64,000 nt of DNA. It comes from Clostridium intestinale DSM 6191 (GTDB taxonomy: Bacteria; Bacillota; Clostridia; Clostridiales; Clostridiaceae). The stretch covers positions 434,001 to 498,000 of the forward strand of contig NZ_FQXU01000005.1 in NCBI RefSeq assembly GCF_900130055.1. The letters run 5' to 3'. Below are positions 28,023 to 36,479 of this stretch, piece after piece (the first letter of the stretch is position 1; every line of letters begins with the position of its first letter). The translations under genes were made by a program, and so were the position numbers. A model generated the notes under the pieces. That model was not told the DNA's origin and made no database searches. It worked only from the letters and a program-made list of their open reading frames with translations.

Positions 28023-30302
28023 AAAAGAGAGTTAACTCCAAAAGAAGTAATTTACAATATTGATTTAAATCAAGCCTTTCCCTTTAATAATAGGAATAAT
28101 GTACAACAATACTCAGATGTTTATAAAAAAATTCAGTTAGCCTTTGGAATTAATAAGGAAGGATATAATGTTTATGTTGTAGATACTTTTTCAAAAGATA
28201 AAATAGATGATATAACAAACTTTATTAAAGATATTCTAAAGAAAAGAGAAAAACCTAAGGATATTTGTTACGTGATTTATGAAGATCCTAGATATCCAAC
28301 AGGTTTATTTTTAAGTAATGGCAATGGATTAAAAATGAAAAAGGTAGTTGAAGAGATAAAAGAATTATATTATGATTCTATAATTGATTTTTATAACTCA
28401 TCTAATAATAAAGATAAAGAGGATATATTAGATGAGGTATACAAAAAAAGAAGCGAGCATATTGGAACTTTAGTAGATATGGCTAAGGAGGAAGGTTTTG
28501 ATTTAAAGGCAACCACTCAAGGATTTGTGTTTATCCCACTTAAAGAGGGGGAGGCCATGAGTGAGAAGGACTATGACAATCTTATACAAAATGATAAAGA
28601 TAATATTATTACAAGAGCAAGTAAACTCAAGACTGGGGCAGAAGAAATTCTAGAAGAACTTAAAGAGCTAGAACTAGATTCTATAGAAAAGATCAGAGAT
28701 ATTTTAGGAAAATATCTAGAAGATGTTATGAAAAATAACAGAGAAAGGTATTGTAATATATTTAAAGAAGATGAAGCTGCCTTAGAGTATTTAGAGTTTA
28801 TTTATAAACATGTAGAAGAATCTATAATAAATAGCTATACAATTAACTTAGAAGATGATGAGGGAAAGATAGGAGAAATTCTTAATAAGTTTCAAGTAAA
28901 TGTTATAGTTGATAACAGCGAAAATGAATATCCACAAGTAATATTTGAAGAAGATCCAACCGTAAATAATCTTCTAGGAAATATAGAGTATGAAAACCAT
29001 AATGGTGTATATTCTACCGATGTATCATTAATAACTTCAGGTTCTATTTTAAGAGCAAATGAAGGTTGCCTTATAATAAGGATGAGTTCATTAATTAATA
29101 GTCCAGGTAGTTATTTTTATCTTAAAAAAGCACTTCTAAATAAAAAGGTATCCTATGATTATAACAGAGGATACTTTGAATTTCTTTCATTAAATGGATT
29201 AAAGCCACTACCAATAAATATGAATTTAAAGGTGATATTAATAGGGGATTTTGAAATCTATGATTTGTTATATTCAAATGATGAAGATTTTAAAAATATA
29301 TTTCCTATAAGAGCTCATATGAAATCAACAATAGATGTTGATAATGATGTAATAGCTCAAGTTGTAAATTTAATATTTAAAATAGTAGATAACAACAAAC
29401 TGCTTAAGATAACTGAAGATGGTATAAAGGAAATATTTAAGTTTTTAGCTAGAAAAGCATCTTCGAAATCAGAAGTCTTGGTAGATGAGTTGGAAATAGA
29501 AAAACTTTTGTTTTTGGCAAATAATTCAGCAGTTTTAGATGGGGAGATTAATGCTAAACATATAATAAAAGCTTATTATAATGAAGAGCATATAGAAGAA
29601 GAGATTTTTAAGATGTATAAAAGTAAAAAGATGATAATAAACGTAAAAGATAAGATTGTAGGTTCAATTAATGGGCTTGCAGTAATAGATTTAGGATATT
29701 TGAGTTTTGGAAAACCTATGAGGATTACTTGTGTATGTACAAAAGGTGAAGGCAGAATCATTGACGCTCAAAGAGAAAGTAATTTAAGTGGTAAAATTCA
29801 TGGTAAATCTTTAGGAATACTGAAGGCGGTTTTAAATAAATTTTTCTCACCTTATGAAAGAATACCTGTAAATTTTCACTTGAGTTTTGAGCAAACTTAT
29901 GGAATGGTTGAGGGAGATTCGGCATCGGTAGCTGAGATAATAGCTATAATATCATCACTAAGCAAAAGAGGAATAAAACAATCTATAGCTGTTACAGGCT
30001 CTATAAATCAATTTGGAGAGATTCAGCCTATTGGCGGTGTAAATGAAAAGATAGAAGGATTTTTTAAGGTATGTGAGATTCTAGATACTGTAAAAGGTAA
30101 GGGTGTTGTTATACCAGCTGCTAATAAAGATGAACTAGTTTTAAGTCCTAAAGTTGAAGAAGCTGTAACTCGGGGAGAGTTTAAAATTTATACAATGGAT
30201 GATTTAACGGATGCTATAAAAATCCTTATTCAAGAAGAAGGAGAAACATTAGAAGAGTTATTAGCATTTATGAAACAGGAATTGAATAAGTATGGAAAGT
30301 AA
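28020..30302 (+). CDS. LonB-like ATP-dependent protease (Lon family, YcbZ/LonH-type)
   Basis: About 760 residues. The C-terminal Lon proteolytic domain is clear, with catalytic Ser about residue 634 in VEGDSASVAE and Lys about residue 677 in GGVNEKIEGF. The middle resembles the AAA_32 domain of YcbZ-type Lon proteins (ANEGCLIIRMSSLINSPGSY, LKVILIGDFEIYDLLY), but I see no ordinary Walker A GxxGxGKT. The N-terminal 200 residues are helical. Lying just before spoIIA, it may act in sporulation, as LonB does in Bacillus subtilis, but that is inference. The translation start carries a hairpin between ribosome site and ATG. Confidence 0.85.
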   Translation: MKRELTPKEVIYNIDLNQAFPFNNRNNVQQYSDVYKKIQLAFGINKEGYNVYVVDTFSKDKIDDITNFIKDILKKREKPKDICYVIYEDPRYPTGLFLSNGNGLKMKKVVEEIKELYYDSIIDFYNSSNNKDKEDILDEVYKKRSEHIGTLVDMAKEEGFDLKATTQGFVFIPLKEGEAMSEKDYDNLIQNDKDNIITRASKLKTGAEEILEELKELELDSIEKIRDILGKYLEDVMKNNRERYCNIFKEDEAALEYLEFIYKHVEESIINSYTINLEDDEGKIGEILNKFQVNVIVDNSENEYPQVIFEEDPTVNNLLGNIEYENHNGVYSTDVSLITSGSILRANEGCLIIRMSSLINSPGSYFYLKKALLNKKVSYDYNRGYFEFLSLNGLKPLPINMNLKVILIGDFEIYDLLYSNDEDFKNIFPIRAHMKSTIDVDNDVIAQVVNLIFKIVDNNKLLKITEDGIKEIFKFLARKASSKSEVLVDELEIEKLLFLANNSAVLDGEINAKHIIKAYYNEEHIEEEIFKMYKSKKMIINVKDKIVGSINGLAVIDLGYLSFGKPMRITCVCTKGEGRIIDAQRESNLSGKIHGKSLGILKAVLNKFFSPYERIPVNFHLSFEQTYGMVEGDSASVAEIIAIISSLSKRGIKQSIAVTGSINQFGEIQPIGGVNEKIEGFFKVCEILDTVKGKGVVIPAANKDELVLSPKVEEAVTRGEFKIYTMDDLTDAIKILIQEEGETLEELLAFMKQELNKYGK

Positions 30303-30308
30303 TGATTT

Positions 30309-30333
30309 AGAGGGCGTAAGGCCCTCTATTTTT
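30309..30333 (+). terminator. Terminator of the lonB-like gene
   Basis: A GC-rich 7-bp stem AGAGGGC/GCCCTCT, loop of 5, then ATTTTT. Confidence 0.88.
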
Positions 30334-30372
30334 ATAAAAGAGTAAAAAAAATAATAAATTTATGTAAAACCT

Positions 30373-30402
30373 TTGACTATTCAAGTAAATTTATGGTAAT
30401 AT
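30373..30402 (+). promoter_or_regulatory. Candidate promoter of the spoIIA operon
   Basis: TTGACT (30373-30378) and TAATAT (30397-30402), 18 bp apart. A SigH-like -35 (GAAGGAAAT, 30411-30419) follows but without a convincing -10. No clear Spo0A box was found. Confidence 0.35.
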
Positions 30403-30440
30403 TATGGAAAAAGAAGGAAATATTCCTGCTGCTAGAGTAG

Positions 30441-30486
30441 AGGAGGTGAAGTACTCTAAGGTGATTGCTTTAGAGTAATGATTATG
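30441..30486 (+). promoter_or_regulatory. Hairpin between Shine-Dalgarno and ATG of spoIIAA
   Basis: AGGAGGTGA (30441-30449) is a nearly ideal ribosome site, yet the ATG codons are at 30478 and 30484. TACTCTAA (30452-30459) pairs with TTAGAGTA (30470-30477), eight pairs plus a G-T. Folding brings the site to 8 nt from ATG 30484. A weaker AAGGTGA lies in the loop region (30458-30464) and could act in the unfolded form. Confidence 0.65.
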
Positions 30487-30819
30487 TACTTAAAATTTAA
30501 CAGGGATGAAGATAAATTAATAGTAACATTAAACGGGGAATTAGATCATCATAGCGCTGAGGAAGTGCGTGTGAAAATTGATGACAGACTTGATAGAGAT
30601 AATGTTAGAAAGCTAATATTAAATTTTTCAGGTGTGACATTTATGGACAGCTCTGGAATAGGTGTGGTTATTGGAAGGTATAAAAAGCTTATAACTAAAG
30701 ATGGAAAGGTAGTTATAGCGGAACCAAAAGGAAGTGTTAAAAGAGTATTTGAACTTTCAGGCTTATTTAAAATTGTTAAGGCGTATGATAGTATAGAGGA
30801 AGCTATAAACTGCCATTAA
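30484..30819 (+). CDS. spoIIAA: Anti-sigma F factor antagonist
   Basis: About 111 residues, STAS domain. The phosphorylated serine lies in FMDSSGIGVVIGRYK (about residue 56-57), and LNGELDHHSAEEVR is typical. In the forespore the dephosphorylated protein binds SpoIIAB and frees SigF. It is the first gene of spoIIAA-spoIIAB-sigF. I prefer the ATG at 30484 (MYLKFNRDED) over that at 30478, because the folded leader gives it normal spacing. No dacF precedes it. Confidence 0.96.
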   Translation: MYLKFNRDEDKLIVTLNGELDHHSAEEVRVKIDDRLDRDNVRKLILNFSGVTFMDSSGIGVVIGRYKKLITKDGKVVIAEPKGSVKRVFELSGLFKIVKAYDSIEEAINCH

Positions 30820-30834
30820 TAGGGGGATAGAGGT

Positions 30835-31263
30835 ATGGTTGATAATAAGATTAAATTAGAATTTTTAAGTAAATCAAAAAATGAGGGTTTTGCTAGAGTA
30901 GCTGTGGCAGCCTTTATTTCTCAGTTAGATCCAACTGTAGAGGAACTTACTGATGTAAAAACTGCGGTATCTGAGGCAGTTACAAATTCTATTATACATG
31001 GATATGAGAACAGAGAAGATAAAATGGTTAAAATTGAAGCGTCTATAGAGAAAACTGAAGTAACTATAGTAATAGCTGATGAGGGTTTAGGAATTGAGGA
31101 TGTTGATCAAGCTATGGAACCTTTATATACTTCTAGACCAGATTTAGAAAGAAGCGGTATGGGTTTTACCGTTATGGAAAGTTTTATGGACTCTCTTCAA
31201 GTTGAAAGTGAAAAAGGTAAGGGTACAAGAATTATTTTAAAGAAAAAATTCAACTCAATATAG
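30835..31263 (+). CDS. spoIIAB: Anti-sigma F factor, serine protein kinase
   Basis: 142 residues, GHKL kinase fold. The N box [13 protein letters not shown], the [21 protein letters not shown]1 region and [14 protein letters not shown] are intact. It holds SigF inactive and phosphorylates SpoIIAA. It lies 15 bp after spoIIAA behind AGGGGGATAGAGG and 18 bp before sigF. Confidence 0.97.
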   Translation: MVDNKIKLEFLSKSKNEGFARVAVAAFISQLDPTVEELTDVKTAVSEAVTNSIIHGYENREDKMVKIEASIEKTEVTIVIADEGLGIEDVDQAMEPLYTSRPDLERSGMGFTVMESFMDSLQVESEKGKGTRIILKKKFNSI

Positions 31264-31281
31264 GCCAGGTGATGAATTTAT

Positions 31282-32037
31282 ATGGATAAAGGGAATTTGA
31301 GAAGAGAGGAATATAATTATGAGGATAACTCAGAATTAATTAGAAGAGTCAAAGCCGGAGATAAAGAAGCCATGAATAGGCTTATAGAATTAAATACACC
31401 TCTGGTTTCTTCATTAAGCAAAAAGTTTATAAATAGAGGATATGATTATGAAGATATAATGCAGATAGGTTCTATTGGACTAGTTAAAGCGATTAATAAC
31501 TTTGATGATTCATATAATGTAAAATTTTCTACCTATGCTGTACCGATGATAGTAGGTGAAATAAAAAGGTTTTTAAGAGATGATGGAATGATAAAGGTTA
31601 GTAGAAATACTAAAACTTTAGCTAAAAAGCTCCATTATTTCAGGGAAGAACTAACAAAAAAGCTAAATAGAGATCCAACTATAGATGAACTTGCAGAATA
31701 CTCAGGGTTTAATAAGGAAGATATAGTTTTTGCCTTAGAGTCAGCATCATCTATGCAGTATCTATATGACACCATACATCAAGATGATGGAGCACCTGTT
31801 TTGTTAATAGATAAGCTCAGTGAAACTGGTGAAGAAGATACAAGTATGATAGATAAAATTGCATTAAAAGAAGCCCTTAGGGCACTTGACATAAAGGCAA
31901 GGCAGATTATAGTACTTAGATATTTTAAGGATAAAACACAGGTTCAAGTTGCAAAACTTTTGGGAATATCTCAAGTACAGGTATCTAGGATAGAGAAGAA
32001 AGTTCTTCTAGAAATGAGAAAAAGACTTAGTGATTAA
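31282..32037 (+). CDS. sigF: RNA polymerase sporulation sigma factor SigF
   Basis: 251 residues. The Sigma70 region 2 core (NRGYDYEDIMQIGSIGLVKAINNFDDSYNVKF, quoted only in part: IMQIGSIGLVKAI) and the region 4 helix-turn-helix QVAKLLGISQVQVSRIEKK are clear. It directs the first forespore-specific transcription. It is the third gene of the operon, with AGGTGATG as ribosome site and a strong terminator after it, which separates it from spoVA. Confidence 0.97.
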   Translation: MDKGNLRREEYNYEDNSELIRRVKAGDKEAMNRLIELNTPLVSSLSKKFINRGYDYEDIMQIGSIGLVKAINNFDDSYNVKFSTYAVPMIVGEIKRFLRDDGMIKVSRNTKTLAKKLHYFREELTKKLNRDPTIDELAEYSGFNKEDIVFALESASSMQYLYDTIHQDDGAPVLLIDKLSETGEEDTSMIDKIALKEALRALDIKARQIIVLRYFKDKTQVQVAKLLGISQVQVSRIEKKVLLEMRKRLSD

Positions 32038-32041
32038 TACC

Positions 32042-32078
32042 TAAGTTCTATGAAAAATTCATAGAACTTATTTTTTTT
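32042..32078 (+). terminator. Terminator of the spoIIA-sigF operon
   Basis: A 13-bp stem TAAGTTCTATGAA/TTCATAGAACTTA with an AAA loop and eight T's. Confidence 0.93.
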
Positions 32079-32119
32079 GGAATAATATAAGTAAATAACT
32101 ATGAAAAGGTGATGAATAG

Positions 32120-32578
32120 ATGAAAAAAAAGGAAGAACAAATAAAGCAAAAGTTTAATACTTTATCAAAAGAAATAGAGCCTAAACCTAAACTTTTAAAA
32201 AATTGCATACATGCTTTTTGGGTTGGTGGATTAATTTGTGTAATAGGTCAGATGATATATAACTTTTTTACATCTTATGGATTACCAGAAGAACAGGTAT
32301 CAGGTATTACTAGTATAATATTAATTTTCCTAGGAGCACTGCTTACTGGGTTAGGGATATACGATAAGATTGCATCCTTTGCTGGAGCTGGTACTGTTGT
32401 GCCTATTACAGGTTTCTCTAATGCCATAGTTTCTCCAGCTATAGAATTTAAAAAAGAAGGGTTTGTATTTGGAGTTGCGGCAAAAATGTTCACTATAGCA
32501 GGACCTGTTTTAGTTTATGGAATTGGAACATCTGTAATAATTGGAGTTATACATTATATTGTAATTATGATTTGGTAG
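32120..32578 (+). CDS. spoVAC: Stage V sporulation protein AC
   Basis: 152 residues with about four membrane helices. SpoVAC is part of the inner-membrane channel that moves dipicolinic acid into the forespore and out at germination. The motifs GAGTVVPITGFSNAIVSPAIEFKKEG and the N-terminal NCIHAFWVGGLICVIGQ are characteristic (shown in part). It is the first of spoVAC-D-E with no spoVAA/AB, the usual clostridial form. A clear SigG promoter was not seen in the 40-nt gap. Confidence 0.95.
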   Translation: MKKKEEQIKQKFNTLSKEIEPKPKLLKNCIHAFWVGGLICVIGQMIYNFFTSYGLPEEQVSGITSIILIFLGALLTGLGIYDKIASFAGAGTVVPITGFSNAIVSPAIEFKKEGFVFGVAAKMFTIAGPVLVYGIGTSVIIGVIHYIVIMIW

Positions 32579-32594
32579 AATTGGAGGATTATTT

Positions 32595-33629
32595 ATGTAT
32601 TTACATGACAAAAGAAGAGGGGAACAAACAGTTGAGTTTACAAATCCCCCAAAAATAATTGCTACAACTTCTGTGGTAGGGCCAAAGGAAGGACAGGGTC
32701 CACTGATGGATTATTTCGACATTATTTTAGAGGATGATATAAATGGAAAAGATAGTTTTGAAAAAGCAGAAAGTTCTATGATGTATACTGCAATAACAGA
32801 AACTATAAAGAAAGCTAAACTTAAAGAAGAGGATATACATTACTTATTTGCTGGAGATCTATTAAATCAGCTTACTTCTTCAAGCTTTGTAGCTAGAGAC
32901 TTGAATATACCTTTCTATGGGCTTTTTGGTGCATGTTCTACTATGACAGAGTCCTTATCTTTAGCATCTTTACTTATGGATGGAGGTTTTGGTGACTATA
33001 TAGTTGCAAGTACATCTTCACATTTTTCAGCGGCGGAAAGGCAGTTTAGATTTCCCTTAGAATATGGCTCTCAGAGAAAAGAAACTGCTCAGTGGACAGT
33101 TACAGGATCTGGAGCTATGCTTCTTGCAAAAGAGGGGAATTTCCCTAAGGTTACTCACGTAACTACAGGTATAGTAAAAGATTATGGGATATTAAGTGCA
33201 GATAATATGGGAGCAGCTATGGCTCCAGCAGCAGTAGATACAATATATAGGCATTTTAAAGATTTAAATAGAAGACCAGATGATTATGATTTAATTGTTA
33301 CAGGAGATTTAGGGAAGGTAGGAAGAGAACTTACTCAAAAACTTCTTTTAGAATATGGATATGACGTAAGTAAATGTTATATAGATTGTGGTGAAATTAT
33401 TTTTGATAATGAAAAGCAAAAAACCAATTCAGGTGGAAGCGGATGTGGATGTTCAGCAGTGGTGTCTTGTGGATATCTATATAAGAGGATGATGGCAGGA
33501 GAATTACATAGAATACTGTTGGTTTCAACTGGTGCTTTAATGAGTACAACTTCTTCACTTCAAGGGGAAAGCATACCAGGAATAGCACATGGAGTAGTAA
33601 TTGAATTTAATAAAGAAGGAGATAAATAA
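32595..33629 (+). CDS. spoVAD: Stage V sporulation protein AD
   Basis: 344 residues with a thiolase/ketoacyl-synthase-like fold. It binds dipicolinic acid at the forespore membrane. Family marks are TTSVVGPKEGQGPL near the start, GLFGACSTMTESL and NSGGSGCGCSAVV near the end. It begins 16 bp after spoVAC with a TTGGAGGA site and ends directly against the spoVAE ATG. Confidence 0.97.
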   Translation: MYLHDKRRGEQTVEFTNPPKIIATTSVVGPKEGQGPLMDYFDIILEDDINGKDSFEKAESSMMYTAITETIKKAKLKEEDIHYLFAGDLLNQLTSSSFVARDLNIPFYGLFGACSTMTESLSLASLLMDGGFGDYIVASTSSHFSAAERQFRFPLEYGSQRKETAQWTVTGSGAMLLAKEGNFPKVTHVTTGIVKDYGILSADNMGAAMAPAAVDTIYRHFKDLNRRPDDYDLIVTGDLGKVGRELTQKLLLEYGYDVSKCYIDCGEIIFDNEKQKTNSGGSGCGCSAVVSCGYLYKRMMAGELHRILLVSTGALMSTTSSLQGESIPGIAHGVVIEFNKEGDK

Positions 33630-33989
33630 ATGGGTGATTATATAAGTTCATTTATAGTAGGAGGAATTTTTTGTGTAATAGCACAAATACTTATGGATAA
33701 AACCAAACTTACTCCTGCTCGTATATTAGTAATTTATGTAACAGCAGGTGCGATATTAACATACTTTAACATATATCAAAAGATAGTTGACATAGGGCAT
33801 GCAGGAGCTACAGTGCCATTACCAGGCTTTGGTTATTCATTAGCTAAGTCTACAATAAAGGAAGTAACAGAAAAAGGTCTTATAGGTGCTTTTACTGGAG
33901 GAATTAAAGGAACTGCAGGTGGTATAGAAGCTGCTATATTTTTTGGATATGTAATGGCTCTAATATTTAATCCTAAAACAAAATCCTAA
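33630..33989 (+). CDS. spoVAE: Stage V sporulation protein AE
   Basis: 119 residues, hydrophobic with three to four helices and the motif GHAGATVPLPGFGYSLAKS, which parallels the motif in SpoVAC. It is part of the dipicolinate channel. There is no gap between the spoVAD stop and this ATG, so translation is coupled. The stop codon lies within the terminator stem. Confidence 0.95.
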   Translation: MGDYISSFIVGGIFCVIAQILMDKTKLTPARILVIYVTAGAILTYFNIYQKIVDIGHAGATVPLPGFGYSLAKSTIKEVTEKGLIGAFTGGIKGTAGGIEAAIFFGYVMALIFNPKTKS

Positions 33990-34017
33990 AGCTGGGGCTT
34001 TAGGATTTCTTTGTTTT
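33981..34017 (+). terminator. Terminator of spoVACDE, overlapping the spoVAE stop
   Basis: A 12-bp stem AAATCCTAAAGC/GCTTTAGGATTT (33981-33992 with 33997-34008), loop TGGG, then a T-rich tail. The TAA stop of spoVAE is in the 5' arm. Confidence 0.88.
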
Positions 34018-34084
34018 ATGCGATAATATATATTATTGATTTATATTTAGCAAGAATTGTGAATTCTTTAGAGGAGATATTAGT

Positions 34085-36430
34085 GTGATTAATTGGTATT
34101 TAAACACTTGGAGTAAAGTTGTTGAATTTTTAGAAAGTAATAGTGAAGAAGGTTTATCACCAAATGAAATAGATGAAAGAAGAAAAAAATGGGGAGAAAA
34201 TAAAATAAGGATTCTTTATGATACAAAAGTTCTTAATACTTCTTTAAAGTATTTTTTGAATCGTTGGTTTTTGTTGCCTCTAATCTTGTTCTTATATGGA
34301 GTGTACATAGGTAGATATTTTTCTTCCATAATACTTATAATAGTTCCCTTAGCTGTTGTTTATTTTAAAATAAACAAATTACAGTTAAAGAAAAAAGAGC
34401 TTAAGGCACTTTCAGACATTAGTTATGGACAGGCGGTTGTAATAAGAGATGGATTTCCTTCAAGAATTAATTCGGAGGAATTAGTTATAGGAGACATTGT
34501 TGATATTAGACCAGGGGTTACGGTTCCGGCCGATATAAGATTAATAAAGTCTGAAAATCTTAAGGTTAATGAAAAAAGTTTAACTGGGGAAGATTTTATA
34601 TCTGATAAGTATGAAACTAAGCTAGATTATGAGGTTTCAAATTTAGCAGAAATAAAAAACGTAGTATTTAAAGGAACAGTAACTGTTTCTGGAAGAGCAA
34701 AAGGAATAGTTGTATCTACAGGAAACTATACTCAACTTGGTAGAATTATGAACATGCTTACATCAACTAATATTAGAAAAGAAACCATTGATGAGAAAGC
34801 AGAGCTTTATTGGAACAAAACTTTATCATATAGTTTTTTAGTGGGAGCTGTTTTGTCCTTAACAGGAGTAATTATAAAAGGAGTAAACTATGAATTTATA
34901 TATAATGTACTTCTAAGCTCATTATCTTTTGGCGGAATAATTATTTTCCTATTATTCTTTAGACATATAAAGAAGATAACCTTACAGAATGATGTGCATA
35001 TATTAAATCATTCTTGGTTTGATGAGGTTAATGAGATAGAGATTTTATTTATAGATAAAACAGGGTCCATATCTAAAAATGAAATGCACGCAAAAAAGAT
35101 ATACACCGATGAAAAGCTGTACGATATAGATGACATTCATAAAGAAAACCTAAACTTTAATAGAATGATGGAGATAGGTCTTATAGCAAATAATGCAACC
35201 TATAATACTTCAGAGGATAAAGGAACAGGGGATATACGTGAAATAGCATTGTTAAAACTTGCAGCTATAAAGAAGGTTTATAAAGGGAGTATTGATTCAC
35301 AAAATAGAAGAATATTCGATATGCCCATGGACTTTAATAAAAGAATATATACATCTGTAAATAAGATGCCCAAAGGGTATAGAGCTAATGTAACAGGTAA
35401 TGTAGACGAACTTTTAGATTATTGTACTTTTATAATGAAAGATGGCATAGAAGTAGAATTTTCAGAAGAAGATAAGACACTAATAAGAGAAAGAGACTAT
35501 GAGTTATCTAAAGATGGATTAGTAACTATGGGAATAGGTTATAGAAGTTTTAACTATGAACCATCAGCTAAGGAAAATATAGAAAGTAACATGGTTTTTG
35601 TAGGAATAATTGGTCTTGAAAATCCTATTGTAGACGGTATAGAGGAACTTATTACTAGACTTAGAAAGGAAAAAATTCTTCCTATATTAATAACAGAAGA
35701 TAATAAGATTGCAGCAACCACTGTAGCTAAAAAAGTTGGAATCATAGATGATGATTCAGAAGTTATTTCAGGAATTGAACTTCTGAATGCTACCAAAGAA
35801 GAAAAGATAGAGGTACTTTCTAAAACTAGAGTATTCTCTAAAATTGCACCTGAACTTAAGAATTTTATTTTTACAATATTTAAAGAGGATAACTACAAAA
35901 TCTCTTCAACAGGAGAGGAGATAGTTGATCTACCTTTACTTACATTATCAAACTTATCAATAGCTAAAGGCAAGGCTTCATCTTTAGTAAAGAAGGTAGC
36001 AGATTTATATATAAAAGAAGATTGTTTAGAGAAGTTAATATACTTAAAAAACTTAAGTAGAACTATTAATCTATTAGTAGATAGAGGAATCGGTTTATAT
36101 TGGATGTTTATATTATCACAAGGAATATCATTAAGTTTAGGATATATAATTTTTAATCGAATTTTATTAGATGAGTTTAGTTTGTTAATATTAAATATAA
36201 TCATATTGCCTCTTATAGTATTTTATTCAATAGTAAAGAGTGAGACTAGAGAGTTAACACAAGAATCAATAGCAGTTAGAATAAGTATAGTTGTTTTTGT
36301 ACTTTTAGTTAGCAGTTTTGTTATTGGAGATATGGAGTATAACTCTGTTATATTAGCACTAATTTCAGCTGTGACTATGTTTTTAGTTTCTTTGGAATAT
36401 ACTATTCCTAAAATTTTCATTAGAAAGTGA
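34085..36430 (+). CDS. P-type ATPase homologue with degenerate catalytic motifs
   Basis: 781 residues with the full P-type layout: N-terminal cytoplasmic part, membrane pairs near residues 60-105 and 245-300, actuator domain (GDIVDIRPGVTVPADIRLI), P and N domains and C-terminal helices. The phosphorylated Asp324 is kept in FIDKTGS. Other motifs are altered: TGES is TGED (167-170), KGAPE reads TGNVD, DPPR is ENPI, TGD is TED (537-539), GDGVND is GEEIVD (610-615) and the membrane PEGLP is missing. The frame is long and uninterrupted, so it is maintained rather than decaying. It likely does not pump ions normally. It sits right after spoVACDE. Start GTG at 34085 behind GAGGAGAT. Confidence 0.8.
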   Translation: MINWYLNTWSKVVEFLESNSEEGLSPNEIDERRKKWGENKIRILYDTKVLNTSLKYFLNRWFLLPLILFLYGVYIGRYFSSIILIIVPLAVVYFKINKLQLKKKELKALSDISYGQAVVIRDGFPSRINSEELVIGDIVDIRPGVTVPADIRLIKSENLKVNEKSLTGEDFISDKYETKLDYEVSNLAEIKNVVFKGTVTVSGRAKGIVVSTGNYTQLGRIMNMLTSTNIRKETIDEKAELYWNKTLSYSFLVGAVLSLTGVIIKGVNYEFIYNVLLSSLSFGGIIIFLLFFRHIKKITLQNDVHILNHSWFDEVNEIEILFIDKTGSISKNEMHAKKIYTDEKLYDIDDIHKENLNFNRMMEIGLIANNATYNTSEDKGTGDIREIALLKLAAIKKVYKGSIDSQNRRIFDMPMDFNKRIYTSVNKMPKGYRANVTGNVDELLDYCTFIMKDGIEVEFSEEDKTLIRERDYELSKDGLVTMGIGYRSFNYEPSAKENIESNMVFVGIIGLENPIVDGIEELITRLRKEKILPILITEDNKIAATTVAKKVGIIDDDSEVISGIELLNATKEEKIEVLSKTRVFSKIAPELKNFIFTIFKEDNYKISSTGEEIVDLPLLTLSNLSIAKGKASSLVKKVADLYIKEDCLEKLIYLKNLSRTINLLVDRGIGLYWMFILSQGISLSLGYIIFNRILLDEFSLLILNIIILPLIVFYSIVKSETRELTQESIAVRISIVVFVLLVSSFVIGDMEYNSVILALISAVTMFLVSLEYTIPKIFIRK

Positions 36431-36436
36431 ATTAAC

Positions 36437-36479
36437 AGCACCTCCCAGGGTAAGAATTCTATAGGGAGGTGCTATTTTT
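36437..36479 (+). terminator. Terminator hairpin whose 3' arm is the comEC ribosome site
   Basis: A perfect 10-bp stem AGCACCTCCC (36437-36446) with GGGAGGTGCT (36464-36473), 17-nt loop, then ATTTTT. The GGGAGG in the 3' arm is 10 nt from the comEC ATG and is the only ribosome site there, so it is fully buried in the stem. Confidence 0.85.
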
